From: Arthonia radiata | Taxonomy: Eukaryota > Ascomycota > Arthoniomycetes > Arthoniales > Arthoniaceae | DNA length: 64,000 bases | Direction of reading: 5' to 3' | NCBI GenBank assembly: GCA_002989075.1 | Contig: PSQN01000002.1 | Location: 1,194,097-1,258,096, forward strand | Shown: positions 22,909 through 33,788 of the stretch, in pieces | How the letters are laid out: every line of letters begins with the position of its first letter | How positions within the stretch are numbered: position 1 is the stretch's first letter | The notes under the pieces: model-generated | Seen by the model: only the letters and a program-made list of their open reading frames with translations | Told to the model about the DNA's origin: nothing | Database searches by the model: none | Program-made: the position numbers and the translations under genes

Positions 22909-24989
22909 ATGATCATACGATGTAGCGCTTCGCGAGCAGCGCGAGCGCGCGCAACAAATACACTAAGGCTGAGCAACAGACCGTCAGGACATGTGCAAAG
23001 CGCTATACGCAGGTTCTCGACGACGGGGGCACCATCTACGGCGTCCCAAGGGGTTCCCAGCAGTACTCTGGCCCCCTTTGGTACCTTGACGAATGAGCTC
23101 GACAAGATTGCGCCGCGCTTTGAGATACAAGCAAGCCAGGTGCAGGTTTTGAAGGAGCCGAAAGACTTTTATGAGACGTTGAAGGTGAGTCTCGAGATGG
23201 GAAGATGCAACGAGGGGAGGGCATCCTGGCCTTTGCGGTTGTGAGGCAAGGTCTAGGGGGGTTTGAGATGGCATGATTATGAAGGATTACTTACTGATCT
23301 GAAGCGCGTATCTAGAACAAGGTCTTAGGAGCCAAGAGACGCATCTTCATCTCCACGCTGTATGTTGGCCAGACCGAGCATGAGCTGGTGAGTTCTACTA
23401 TACATCGCTTTGATTGACCGACTTCTCTGAGGACCGATGCCTAGCTCGACACGATCCGTACAGCTCTTCGTCAGTCGCCTGGTCTCAAAGTCTCGATCTT
23501 GACGGACTATTTGCGTGGTACACGCCAGGCTCCCGATCCATCATGTGCCTCGTTACTGGCACCGCTCGTGGGCGAGTTTGGCGAGCGGGTGGAAGTACGT
23601 ATGTTTCACACGCCAAATATTACTGGCATTCGAAAGGCCGTGCTGCCGAAGCGCATCAATGAGGGATGGGGCCTCCAGCATATGAAGCTTTATGGGTTTG
23701 ATGATGAGGTCATGTTGAGTGGGTGAGTATACCGTTTGTGGTCCCACGCGATACATCAAAGCTAGCCTTGATGATTGCTCTGGAGGCTTTAGCTAAGCAC
23801 AAGCAGAGCCAATCTCTCAAACGACTATTTCACCAACCGCCAAGACCGATACCATATCTTCTCCTCCCAGACCGTAACCGACTACTACGCCCACATCCAC
23901 GACACAATCTGCAGCCTCAGTTTCCGGCTTTCCCCCGCCCCACAAAGCCCCGAGGGCTTCACACTCACCTACCCTCCCAGCAACCCCGGCCCCTCACCCC
24001 TCGCCGACCCCAAAGCCTACATCCGCACCGCCACCTCCCTACTCGCTCCCCTTCTCCGGCCCTCGCCACCACCTCTATCCAACATCGACCCACCCAAAAA
24101 CCACCCCCGCAGCGTCCTCTACCCCATCCTCCAATTCACCCCGCTCTTCCCCACCCCCGACACCAACTCAACCGAACTCCCCGCCCTAACCCTCCTCCTC
24201 CAATCACTCTCGCACGCCCCCTTCCGCCCCGCCCGCTGGACCTTCACAGCCGGCTACTTCAACATGACCGCCACAACCCGGGACCTGCTCCTCTCCTCCC
24301 TCGCGCAATCGAATACCACTACCTACCGCTCCACGCTCGACCCCCAGCCATCTGGTACGATCATCACCGCGCATCCGCACGCGAACGGGTTCTTTGGGAG
24401 TAAAGGCGTGTCAGGTATGCTGCCCGCGGCGTACACGCTGATGAGTAAGCGGTTCTTGGAGGTTGTGTGGAAGAGGGGGATGCAGGGAAGACTGGGCTTG
24501 TTTGAGTGGGAAAGGGGCGTGGTGAGTGAGGGGGGTTGGAGTTATCATGCGAAGGGGTTGTGGGTTACGTTATCGCCTTTCCCGAGAGATGGCGAGGCCT
24601 CAGTTGGTGAGGCTTCTGGCGAGAGGGTGGCTGGCGAGGGGTCAACGAGCGAGGGGTCAGCCAGCGAGATTCCATCCAGCAAACTACCGCCACCCTCTCC
24701 GGAACAGAACGAATCAGGCAAGCTACAAGACCAACCAGGCCCCTCCATCACCATCATCGGCTCCTCAAACTACACCAAGCGCAGCCACACGCTGGATCTA
24801 GAAGCAAACGCGCTGGTGTTAACCACGGATCCGCATCTGCAGCGGAGATTAAGAGAGGAAGAAGAGCACTTGATGACGTATGCGGGAAGCAAGGTTGGGA
24901 GGGAGGTGTTTGAGAGAGAGGAGAGGAGGGTGGGGTGGAAGGTTAGAGTTGCGCTGTGGATTACGTGGGCTATTGGGGGGGCTTTGTAG
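22909..24989 (+). CDS. PGS1: Phosphatidylglycerophosphate synthase (PLD superfamily), mitochondrial
   Basis: Exons 22909-23184, 23316-23387, 23445-23722 and 23807-24989 give about 602 aa. The enzyme makes phosphatidylglycerophosphate from CDP-diacylglycerol and glycerol-3-phosphate, the first committed step to cardiolipin. The Arg/Ala/Ser-rich start fits a mitochondrial presequence. The first HKD motif is H195-M-K-x-x-x-x-D202, just before the last junction, followed by GANLSNDYFTNRQDRY. The second HKD-like motif is Y-H-A-K-G-L-W, with GSSNYTKRS downstream. A Glu/Ser/Gly-rich repeat-like insert (copies of S-E/G-E-G/A) lies between them. The last exon changes from very C-rich to G-rich near 24,390. 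Confidence 0.94.
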
Positions 24990-25540
24990 GTGGAGGGCGG
25001 AAGTTGAGGGGGCGAAAAAGGGTGGTTGGAGGACATGGGTACGATTGGAAGAGGATGGAATGGGGTGGTGTACGATCAAGCGGTGTAAGATATCGTTTGT
25101 ACTTGCTGAAGCGTGGGTAATGACTTTGTTCTAGAGAGTGAGGGTGTCATGTCGTCTGTTGAGACCGATGTACTAATGTTGAGATTTCGTGACGGCGTGC
25201 TCACTTCTGTCTCGCCTTTGGTCAATCGATATGTATGGTGCGGCTGATGCGAGCACGGCGAGTCCGCGAAGACCTTAAGCTCAGGTCCGCACCAATACAA
25301 GCAGCGGACCGGGTTGCATCAAGCATTCACAATTTCAATCAATCACACTGGAAGAGTGAAACGCAGAACATCATTGTACTAGAAATGTGGATCTCTTCCA
25401 GCATCCACTCACACAATCCCAGACCGCAAGCACTGAACATCCAGACCCCTACACACCACAACCCCCCTCCGAACTCGCCACCACACCCCCCATCACTACA
25501 CGCCACAATAACAACCAAAGGCGACCCCGCCCTCGTCCGA
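24990..25540. other. Gap downstream of PGS1
   Basis: No supported gene. The sequence is G-rich just after the PGS1 stop, then becomes very C-rich from about 25,390. Open frames in this C-rich part are composition artefacts. Confidence 0.4.
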
Positions 25541-26016
25541 TCAACCACACCCATTCCACTGCTGCCCCTCTAATCCGCACTGGTCCCCCAAATCCGCAAA
25601 TCGACCAGCGCCCAGCGCCTTCAGATCCGTCGAATACGGCGCAGTGGAATTATTGCACAAGACGAGCAAGGTCCCGGTCTCGCAGAAGACGCCCGTACAG
25701 CCTCGTGGTGCAACCCAGCTGCTCTGACCGTGGCCTAGATCAGATAAGACGGTGATGCCGTGTTTGATGTTCGGGAGTGAGGCGGGGGCGTGATCCAGCC
25801 GGGCGGGTTGCGTTGGTATCAGTGGGATGTGATGTTGAGGTAGCTCGGGATGCGGTCGGTGATGTTGAGGTTGTTTACGAGGGCGTTCTAGGCGGGTTGG
25901 GGGGTGAATTTGAGGGCGGGTGGCGTGTCGCGCGAGGACGGGGGCGGGGGTGTGAAGGAGCCGGAGGCGGTGGTGAGCGCGGCAGCGAGAAGGGCCAGGA
26001 TGGGATGGGCGCTCAT
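25541..26016 (-). pseudogene. Broken gene for a small secreted Cys-containing protein
   Basis: The reverse strand starts at an ATG (26016) with a clear signal peptide of about 17-20 residues (MSAHPILALLAAALTTASG) followed by a Pro/Ser-rich stretch. Toward 25541 there is a second protein-like segment with a Cys pattern (R-G-C-T-G, F-C-E, L-C-N-N, D-Q-C-G) ending in N-G-C-G. The two parts are not in one open frame, and no intron that joins them was convincing. It looks broken, by about two or three changes. Small secreted Cys proteins of this kind are often candidate effectors, but no function can be given. Confidence 0.45.
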
Positions 26017-26504
26017 CGTGTTGCTATGAGTGTGCGTGTGCGACGGGATATGATGTATTGTGTGCGCTCCCGTGATTTCGAGGCTTGCGGTCATTTGAGA
26101 GTTGAAGGCTAGATTTCTACTTGATGCTTTTTGAGTGTTATATATCTTGGTGGCACGGGGGGGCGTTCAAGGCTGACGGTGGTGCAATTCCCAGCATCGA
26201 CTCAGCGCGGAAGAGTAGGAGAGCCACAGCCGTGACCGCTAAACGGCGAGCGTAGCCGTCACCAAGTTTGTTGTACGCTGCTGTTCCGGAACTCTTTGCT
26301 ATTTGCAAAAAGCGGGTAAGGACCTATGAGGGGGCAGCCTAGTTCTTTGATACTCTAGGGTGGTCAAAGCATGACAGAGGTCGTAAGGTAACAATGCTCG
26401 TTGGTGTCATGAATGTTTCAAAGCGCTTAAGCGGCATGTTATAGCTTCTTTATCATACGACGCAGTGCACTACAACATGCTACGCCTCCTCTCAACGCCG
26501 GCAC
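26017..26504. other. Gap between the broken secreted gene and LSG1
   Basis: No supported gene. It holds the promoter of the gene ending at 26016 and the 3' UTR of LSG1. A short G run lies near 26,158. Confidence 0.45.
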
Positions 26505-28493
26505 TCAGGTGTATTCTCCTCGAAGCTTCCCTCTCTTGTTGCCCTTAAAATGTTTCTTGCCATTCAACTTCACGTCTGCTGGGTCGATGTCCTTCTCCAG
26601 GGCAATCATAGTCTTGAGCTTTCGCCCTGACAGTTCCTTGTGGTTTGACAGACTCTCTTCATCGATCTTGCGCTCAAATGGCTTGCTCATGTGTCCAGCG
26701 TTACCTTGGCCAGGCGCAAAAAAGCGCTTATCAAGTGCCTTTGTTTTGTTGCCTTGTACGTTTGGTAAAGGCACGACGTCCGGATTGTCCATCAAGGACG
26801 GGTCCTCAGCGTCTCCTACGACGGACTCTTCTTGAGCTGCCATGGCGGCCCGTCGCTTCTGAGGTAAATGATCAACGTCGTAAAGTTCCCGGTTGAAAGC
26901 ACGTCCATCGATCGGAGGCTCGTTAGGCGGTGGATGACAGAACAGAAGCTTTCCCTTCACATAGTCTTTCAATACCGAGCGAGCAGCGCGTGACTCATCT
27001 GGCTGTCCCAAACCTTGAGTCCAGAAGCCTCGAGCTCTTGCATAAGCTTGCAGTACCTCGTCGCCGGTAGGTATACCAGTTCCGCCTTCTTCGAGTGGTC
27101 GGGTCTCAATCTTCATGCCGTAGATAGCTTCCAAGAAGGACTGCGGTATCCGCTGCGCGACTATCGCTCCAGGCCCTGAATACTCTCGCATTTGATCGAT
27201 CGGTAGAATCCCATTGCAGACTAGCTCTGCTTTGGTAGTGGCAAAATTCGGGAAAACCAAGCCTGGGCAATCGCATAGGATCACCTGGTCGCTCAAATGA
27301 ATGGTCTGGAAGTGCTTCGTCTTTCCTGGTGTAGCGGATACCGAGACCTTTTTGGCTCCGATAAGCGCGTTGATCGTGGAAGATTTACCGACGTTAGGGT
27401 AACCGACGAGACCGATGGTCGTCTTGCGAGTTTGTGAGTCTCCCTCTTGTTCAGGGTCGACGTTTGGTGCATGTTCGAGGAACAATTCCTCTAGTTGATC
27501 AGTGGTAATGATGTCAGTGGGTAAGCTCTCCACAACTGGCTTCCGGTTGTCATTCAGCTTCTCTTCGTCAGTCCATTGAGCTTCTTGGTCGTGCTCATCT
27601 TGAACCTTGATCTTCTGAGCCGCCTCAGCCAGCTTCGTTTGTTCTTGCACTTCCCCATCAATGTCGTCGTCCTCATCTTCATCGCTCATTTCCTCTTCGT
27701 CGGAGTCCACGGTATCATTCATTCCTCTTGCCAGCTCTGCAGAGAAATATCTAAAGTTGATGCCTGTTTCTGCGAAGTAGTTCGCCCAAGTTTGTCGCTG
27801 TTCCAAGGTCATCATGTCTGCCTTATTCACAAGCAGCAAGTTGTTTTTCTTGGGATCAACATCTTTCACATAGCGCTCCAAATCCTCGCATCGAAACAGC
27901 AACGGATTTCTGGCGTCCACAATCTGCACCACGAGATCTGATCGCTCAATGACACGCCACAGTTGCCGCCATACTTCGATGTTCCGCTCGAACGGCGTCA
28001 TCAACAGATCTTCGTTATCTTGTAGCTCCGCCAAACCTCTTCTCCACTCTAGCATAGACTCCCTCTCCCGTTCATCAAGCTCTCGAGGTGTCGTGTCCTC
28101 GTTCCAGGGTGGTCGTCGAGGCACCTGTAGCCTCTGCCGTCTCTCGTTGTGCTTCTTCACTGTGGCGCGTTCTTCGGCAGCTGAAAGAAGGTATGGGTTC
28201 TTCTGATCCTTGTGGATGATCTTCACGCTGTTCAGCTTCTCCGCCTGAAAGTCGGTACCTGCAAGCTCTGCTGTGCTTAGGAAGTCGTCCAGAGCGGCTT
28301 GCTCGGTGATTGAACGCATCTTCATCCATTCTGCTTCTTGCTTCGGCGTTGTAACGTATGTAGAGCCATCTGGAGCGGTTCGCTGAATGCCCTTCGGGCC
28401 TCTTCGCATGTCCTGTCCTTTGCCTTTGCCGAACCTGTCATTCATCAGGCTGTTGCCCAACCCGACGTTGTTCTTGCTCTTCGCGAGAGGCAT
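26505..28493 (-). CDS. LSG1: 60S subunit export GTPase LSG1 (circularly permuted)
   Basis: A single exon of 662 codons. The G motifs are in circularly permuted order, typical of YlqF/Lsg1 GTPases: G4 NKAD at 223-226, then G1 GYPNVGKSS at 364-372, then G3 DCPGL at 408-412. An acidic insert (about 263-285, Asp/Glu-rich) separates G4 from G1. Lsg1 works in the cytoplasm to release Nmd3 from pre-60S particles, the last step of large-subunit maturation. It is divergent from LTV1 across a 253-base spacer, so two ribosome assembly genes share one promoter region. The C-terminus is Lys/Arg-rich. Confidence 0.97.
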   Translation of the reverse strand: MPLAKSKNNVGLGNSLMNDRFGKGKGQDMRRGPKGIQRTAPDGSTYVTTPKQEAEWMKMRSITEQAALDDFLSTAELAGTDFQAEKLNSVKIIHKDQKNPYLLSAAEERATVKKHNERRQRLQVPRRPPWNEDTTPRELDERERESMLEWRRGLAELQDNEDLLMTPFERNIEVWRQLWRVIERSDLVVQIVDARNPLLFRCEDLERYVKDVDPKKNNLLLVNKADMMTLEQRQTWANYFAETGINFRYFSAELARGMNDTVDSDEEEMSDEDEDDDIDGEVQEQTKLAEAAQKIKVQDEHDQEAQWTDEEKLNDNRKPVVESLPTDIITTDQLEELFLEHAPNVDPEQEGDSQTRKTTIGLVGYPNVGKSSTINALIGAKKVSVSATPGKTKHFQTIHLSDQVILCDCPGLVFPNFATTKAELVCNGILPIDQMREYSGPGAIVAQRIPQSFLEAIYGMKIETRPLEEGGTGIPTGDEVLQAYARARGFWTQGLGQPDESRAARSVLKDYVKGKLLFCHPPPNEPPIDGRAFNRELYDVDHLPQKRRAAMAAQEESVVGDAEDPSLMDNPDVVPLPNVQGNKTKALDKRFFAPGQGNAGHMSKPFERKIDEESLSNHKELSGRKLKTMIALEKDIDPADVKLNGKKHFKGNKRGKLRGEYT

Positions 28494-28746
28494 CTTGGCG
28501 GTAGTACTGAGAAATGCGACAATCGATATGATTGGTTTTATTGAATCAAGAGTGCCACTTCACAGACATGCTGGACATCTCATCAAACGCGCCTAGGCAG
28601 GTGAACTTTCTGGTGAGCGTGACGTCATCTTGTCCAATCGTCTCGGCCGATAGATTCGCAGGGCAATTTTACGCGTATTCGAGAAACGTGTGAACATGAG
28701 AACGTCGGTCCAGTGTTTCTCAATCGCGATATCCTAAGCATTCGAG
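28494..28746. promoter_or_regulatory. Bidirectional promoter between LSG1 and LTV1
   Basis: The 253-base spacer holds a perfect TGACGTCA palindrome (28620-28627), a CREB/ATF-type site. There is also a CCAAT box (from 28633) and CTCATC at 28579-28584, whose complement GATGAG is the core of the PAC element seen upstream of yeast ribosome-biogenesis genes. The motifs are seen directly; their use here is inferred. Confidence 0.6.
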
Positions 28747-30165
28747 ATGTCCACTAACCGTCCTTTCTCGAAGAAGACTTCCACGACCTATTCTCTAGTA
28801 TATCGACCACAGAACGATCCGCTCATCAACGACGAGAATGCGCCCTCTCAAGTGTTCACACAAAAAACCCATGCCAATGCACAACATTACGCTGGCAATG
28901 GCAAGATTAAGCACAGAGACGATCTGGAGGAAGAGTTTGGATTGAGCGGAGAGCCTTTGCCAGACAATGTAGAGGTTGCCGCAGAGCATGGTATCCTCTT
29001 CAACGACCAATACGATTATCTTCAACATCTCAGAGACCTCGGACAAGGAGACGGCGAGGCAGCATTCATCGAGGCACAGACTTCGAATAAGGACAATCGA
29101 AAGACGAAGCAGAGTCTGGAAGATGCATTGCGTGAAGTACGACTGAATGATGAGCGTGATGATTTGCGAAGTCAAGGTGGCATCAGCTCGGGCAGTGGAT
29201 CAGCATGGCGAGATCTGCCTTCATGGCAACGCTATCAAGAGCAACAAGATGTTCCGGATGAGATTGCTGGCTTCCAGCCAGATATGGATCCCCGGTTACG
29301 AGAGGTTCTTGAAGCGCTAGACGACGAGGCGTACGTGGACGAAGATCTTGAGATATTCGACCAGTTGGCTGAGGGCGGAGAGGAGATTGATCGTGATTTG
29401 TGGGAGACTCTAGGCGAGCAGGATGATGAAGACGGTTGGGAGTCGGACGCCACGGCGAAGGCTGTGAATGAGGGTTTCCAGCCACAACCTAGTGTTGATT
29501 CGGCGCTACCAGGAGCCGATGGCATCTCCACACCCCCGCCAGTACCTGACCATGGAGACGCTCCTCCTGCAGATGTGCATGGCGATGGTGATTTTCTTGA
29601 AGCAATGGCAAAAAGCAAAGCGGACGACAAGACGGCAGGCGGCCTCTCAAGCCTAGGCCAAAGAAAACCACCTCGTACAGCACCCTCGGCCGCGTTCACC
29701 ACAGACACAGCTGGCATAGGTCGACGAAAGAAGAGAAAGGGTGCGCTTACCTCATCCACTGGATTCTCAATGACATCCTCCGCGCTTGCGCGCACTGAGG
29801 CACTGAGTACACTTGACTCAAAATTTGACAGAGTTCTCGATGCTTATATGGACGACATCGATGAAGAAGAAGAATTCATGGATGACAATGCTTCTGCAGT
29901 GACCGGCATGTCAAAGATGACGGGCGCATCAAAGATGTCTTTCGCAAGTCGTACAGATGCAGACAGTGAAGCACCATCGCTCGTATCAAATGCGGCGTTC
30001 ACAAGTGCTATGGACGAGTTCCTAGGCAGCACTGGTAAGAAAGGTAAGAAGATGAAGAAGGCCGGAAAGCAGGGCTTCTGGGGCCAGCAGAGTGGCATCG
30101 ACCAACTCAACGATGTCCGAGGGGCACTGGGACCTGCGCGGTTGCAACGCGCTGAGAAGGTCTAA
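28747..30165 (+). CDS. LTV1: 40S ribosome biogenesis factor LTV1
   Basis: A single exon of 472 codons. The N-terminus (KKTSTTYSLVYRPQNDPL) and the D-D-Y/D-Y-x-Q-H-L-R segment near residue 90 match the Ltv1 family. The rest is acidic and probably disordered, with DEDLEIFDQL and EEEEFMDD stretches and a basic C-terminus (KKGKKMKKAGKQG). Ltv1 is a non-ribosomal factor on cytoplasmic pre-40S particles that helps place uS3 and is released after casein-kinase phosphorylation. Its start lies 253 bases from that of LSG1, on the other strand. Confidence 0.95.
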   Translation: MSTNRPFSKKTSTTYSLVYRPQNDPLINDENAPSQVFTQKTHANAQHYAGNGKIKHRDDLEEEFGLSGEPLPDNVEVAAEHGILFNDQYDYLQHLRDLGQGDGEAAFIEAQTSNKDNRKTKQSLEDALREVRLNDERDDLRSQGGISSGSGSAWRDLPSWQRYQEQQDVPDEIAGFQPDMDPRLREVLEALDDEAYVDEDLEIFDQLAEGGEEIDRDLWETLGEQDDEDGWESDATAKAVNEGFQPQPSVDSALPGADGISTPPPVPDHGDAPPADVHGDGDFLEAMAKSKADDKTAGGLSSLGQRKPPRTAPSAAFTTDTAGIGRRKKRKGALTSSTGFSMTSSALARTEALSTLDSKFDRVLDAYMDDIDEEEEFMDDNASAVTGMSKMTGASKMSFASRTDADSEAPSLVSNAAFTSAMDEFLGSTGKKGKKMKKAGKQGFWGQQSGIDQLNDVRGALGPARLQRAEKV

Positions 30166-30345
30166 AGGCCTAGACCAATACCACTGGCTTCAGTTTGCTA
30201 CGCAGATACTTGCTGGCTCGCCCAGACTAGTACCGTCTACACCACTCTTCAACTTCTGCGTAATATCCAGCCATTCGCCCAGAATGGACGTCTCTCAGGA
30301 AAAACTAGACGGAGCCTGTCAGCACTCTTACACTCGCTTCGAACC

Positions 30346-30795
30346 TTAGTTTCTGCATGCGCTTGGACGTACCCAGATGCCATTCACGTATTGGGGCTTC
30401 CTTATTGAACAACGAAGCCTCACTGAGCTCGCGTCCGTTCGTCCGTCTTTATCATACAGAGCATCATCCCAGACGTTGTTGCTTGCACATAGATCAAACC
30501 ATCTCATAAATAGACTCCGCAGCTCTTCCGAATGTTGATGCCGGTAGTTCAACCTCACAAAGTCCATGGCCTCCCGGTAGACTTGAACTTCAACCTCGAC
30601 CAGGGCGCGTGCGTCGTTGTGTATTGATCTACCGTCAACGTCATTTGCAAGCGAAGGTTCTAGACGTGTGGCCGGTATTTCAAGGCTATGACCGAACTTA
30701 GCGCCTTTCTTTCGATCGAATAGGGAATAATGCCAGTCCGTTCGTCGAATTTGCCGCTGGGAGAAGGCTAGGGGTGAGGGTTGAAAGTGTGCCAT
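30346..30795 (-). CDS. Orphan family 2, copy E (149 aa)
   Basis: A single exon with an ATG start (MAHF). The C-terminal core (about residues 65-130) shares a pattern with three plus-strand genes to the right: a V-x-V-x-V-x-V strand, a conserved aromatic/helix region, a Lys/Arg-rich helix, then N-V-W-D-D-A-x-Y-D and a final L-R-C-S-I strand. No signal peptide or membrane segment is seen, and no known family is recognised. It is the only copy on the reverse strand and lies just after LTV1 (180 bases, convergent). Function unknown. Confidence 0.6.
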   Translation of the reverse strand: MAHFQPSPLAFSQRQIRRTDWHYSLFDRKKGAKFGHSLEIPATRLEPSLANDVDGRSIHNDARALVEVEVQVYREAMDFVRLNYRHQHSEELRSLFMRWFDLCASNNVWDDALYDKDGRTDASSVRLRCSIRKPQYVNGIWVRPSACRN

Positions 30796-31777
30796 GAAGT
30801 AGAGCTTGTTGGAAGAGTCTGGCAGAGGAAGGCGAAGCGAGTACGTTCTCTGGGAGTTTTATGATTCTCCGGAGTTTGGCTCACAGCAAGACACTGCTCC
30901 GCCGTTATAATCAATTAACCGCAAGGTTTCACCGCGCCGGAGGCTTATCAAGGCAAGGCGGTTCTGACCAGACCCAGATAAAGCCCAAATTGACCTAAGC
31001 AAGCCATCATGTCAGAAGCCCGAGGAGCGAAACAGCCAGCCAGACTTCCATTACCCGTATGATCAATGGATGAGCAGAGTTGTGTTACACAAAACCTGTC
31101 GAGTAGGGCAAGGCAATTAACGCGCCAAGGAGACATTGAGTCAAGGCCTCCTAGATTGAGTTTGAAAGACGATCGACCGGCCTATTACGGAAGGTATTGT
31201 CCACGACGCTGAATGGATGGACGTCTTGGCGCGTCAATGAGTACAGATACGTGGTCACGAAGGTGATCGTATCCACGGCTATTAGCCAGACTCGGGAGGT
31301 TCAGGTGGCTCAAAATGCAAGATGCAAGAGTACGGGCGGACATCGGAGAATTGCTGAAACATGCATTTCTTACAGCTGAATTTTGCATGCCCCGACGGTC
31401 TTCTTGAGGGCGAACGTTTCAGTATTGGTTGAATCGCATTGTTGGCGTACTAAATTGCGCCCAACAAGGCAATAGTTGCAACGTTTTAACAGCGTTGCAG
31501 AACACGTTTTGCTACCTGGCACGAGGTAGGAGGGAAGAAGTTCACATTTTCGGACAAAGTTAGCTCCTCAGTCATTCAAGCAGCAGGCCATACTGTTAAA
31601 GTATAAGTACACATGTTAGCAAGGACTGCCGAAGCCACACTCTACGCGATCATTGCAATGCTATTACGCTATGCTAGAACGATGCCATTCTGCTCTTTCA
31701 ACGTAAGCCCCTCATTACGCATTGAGACGAGCTAGGCACTCACTCCCTCTCATTTCCCCTTCCTTATCCAAGAAGTA
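30796..31777. other. Gap in the accessory block
   Basis: No supported gene. Short frames on both strands have stops every 60-70 codons and no motif. It contains the promoter of the gene starting at 30795. Confidence 0.4.
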
Positions 31778-32191
31778 ATGCCCGAAGACCTTCTTACGGT
31801 CTTTCATTCAAAGCCATACCTGTGCTCTGTTCAGTCTTTCCATTACGGACCAGGAGCCGAATCACTACCTTGGCCGTCATGTTACGATTGCGCACACGGA
31901 GCGAGCACCCGCCCACCTTCCTCAGATTGCCCAATCTGCATTCTCACTTTGCCATCCTCGCGGTACAGCGCGAAACTTCGTACGCCCTACGCTAATCGCT
32001 CGTTCCAACTCTCCTCCATTAGCCGGATCGTGCCAGATGATTGCGGTCTGCGCTGGGATATGGAAAGTGTGAACACATCCTGTCACCGGGCTTCATCGTG
32101 GTTGAAAGAGTGCGCGCATGATCTCCGCGTGTCGCTGCCTGATGTGTCCCTCTCGTCGACCTTGGTCGCATCGCTGATCTCGTTGGTGTAG
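31778..32191 (+). CDS. Possible small orphan protein with paired CxxC motifs
   Basis: An ATG-started frame of 137 codons. It contains C-Y-D-C, then, 14 residues later, C-P-I-C, a spacing that could bind one zinc ion. No other motif, signal peptide or relative is recognised. It lies in the sparse block between members of orphan family 2 but does not share their core. The length alone is not proof of coding. Confidence 0.35.
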   Translation: MPEDLLTVFHSKPYLCSVQSFHYGPGAESLPWPSCYDCAHGASTRPPSSDCPICILTLPSSRYSAKLRTPYANRSFQLSSISRIVPDDCGLRWDMESVNTSCHRASSWLKECAHDLRVSLPDVSLSSTLVASLISLV

Positions 32192-32887
32192 AAGCACCAG
32201 TAATGAGCTGTATCATTGTTTGCTTGCGCCAGTGCCCATGGTGGTAATGCATGGGGGTCGTGTTATTGTGATAATGATTGCGTGTCGCTGGGGTTGATGT
32301 TGTCTGACTTCTTGCAAAGAACGCTAGGGCGTCATGGAAAGGACTGCTCTACACGAGCTGTTCAATCCCTGCTCTACAATATTGTCAAGCGGAAAGGCCC
32401 GAGCCATATTTCAAAACCTGTAGCCCTGTCTGATTGCTGACAGTGGCATGTTCTCACGCCATCTATGGGTCAGTAACAGATGTCCGCCGCCACCTGCTCA
32501 TAAACGGTCAGACGACATGCTTTTCCACAGGTGAGATACATTTGACACCGTTTCCCAATCTGCCTTTCATCAAGGCGAACATAGGCAGAGAAGCCGTCGA
32601 ACAAACGCCGGAAATGATCGTAGCGATGCGAATCATTGATCAAACTTTCAACGGCTCTCAATCTAGAGGACTACGATGCGTCGAAAGTGGCAAATAAAAT
32701 AAGAAGGCCAGATAAATACCACGAACAGTCAGCATAGCCCCTGTGCGCCACGAAACACAGCCAAAAGCCACGTACACCTATCCCCTGCAAAAGCAAACCT
32801 AGGTCAGTTTCACAAACCGTTCGTCATCTCCGACAACTGCCCCCATCTCATCCATCCATCCGCACTAACCCATGCACCCACCCACAA
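32192..32887. other. Gap before orphan copy F
   Basis: No supported gene. Overlapping plus (32434-32697) and minus (32661-32470) frames lack clear starts or motifs. C-rich sequence begins near 32,820 and runs into the next gene. Confidence 0.4.
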
Positions 32888-33361
32888 ATGCATTACCGAT
32901 TCTTCCGCGCCCTAGCCGAAGACCCCCTCCTCGTGCGCACCTTCACCCACACGGCCCAAATTCCCTTCTTGCGGCCCGGCCAGGACCCCGGATACACGCC
33001 GCACTCGCTGCTCGCCAACGGCGTGCCCCCGGACGAGCTCGACGCCATCACCGTCGCGTTCCACGTTCACGCGCGTGCGTGGTTCAGCCGTCCGCTCCAG
33101 CAGCGTGGGCGCACGCCCGCGGAGAAGGAGGCGCTGATCAAGCGCAAGTTTGAGGAGCGCCTGGTGCTGTGTGCGTGGGATGAGGTTATGTATGATGACA
33201 TGGGTGTGATCAGGGATTGCGAGAGGCTGCTGTGTCGGGTGTTGAAGTCGGCCGAGGACGGGAGCGTGCAGTTCTGGGTAGAGAATCGGGGGGTTGCTTG
33301 GCCTGCTGCGGGAGCGCGGGCGGAGGTGGGGTGGAGGTTTGGGGAGGCGGAGTGGTTGTAA
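32888..33361 (+). CDS. Orphan family 2, copy F (157 aa)
   Basis: A single exon. An ATG 16 bases upstream is out of frame, so 32888 is the start. The family core is at about residues 53-125: V-A-F-H-V-H-A-R-A-W, then a helix R-T-P-A-E-K-E-A-L-I-K-R-K, then C-A-W-D-E-V-M-Y-D-D-x-G and L-L-C-R-V-L. The C-terminal tail (F-W-V-E-N-R and W-R-F-G) is longer than in the other copies. Base composition moves from C-rich at the start to G-rich at the end. No known family is recognised; it seems soluble. Confidence 0.65.
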   Translation: MHYRFFRALAEDPLLVRTFTHTAQIPFLRPGQDPGYTPHSLLANGVPPDELDAITVAFHVHARAWFSRPLQQRGRTPAEKEALIKRKFEERLVLCAWDEVMYDDMGVIRDCERLLCRVLKSAEDGSVQFWVENRGVAWPAAGARAEVGWRFGEAEWL

Positions 33362-33788
33362 GTGGTGGGTCAGACCGGGTAAGCCAATTTCTGAGGAAGT
33401 GTGGTACGGTATTTGGATTTTTGACGAGTGATCATCCTTGCGGACGTAGAACGTGGCTTGGCGGTGTGGTCGTTGGTAGAGTAACGTGTTCTGCGGCTGC
33501 TACCCGTGAGGTATGCAATTCTAGAATATTACCTCGAATGGGCTGGATTCTGCCTTCCTATAATTGTCAACAATACACTCCAGCCACGTGGCAGTGCGCA
33601 AATATGCCATGTGCGTCGCTGATAATGTACTAGCATCTGCGACTACAGTTTCTGCACACGTGTTAGCTTTGCTTGAGACTGGAGGCCTGCTTGGAGAAGT
33701 GCATTTATAGTTTTGTCTCACTGATCGCCCGTAGATAATTTGATTCGCCTCCTCTGCCTCGAATATTTAGATAAGACCACACTGAACC
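33362..33788. other. Gap between orphan copies F and G
   Basis: No supported gene. Short frames only. It probably includes the promoter of the gene starting at 33789. Confidence 0.45.

Noticed and set aside
23723-24403. 226-codon plus frame rich in Pro, Arg and His
   Set aside because: It overlaps PGS1 exon 4 in another frame and is an artefact of C-rich sequence.
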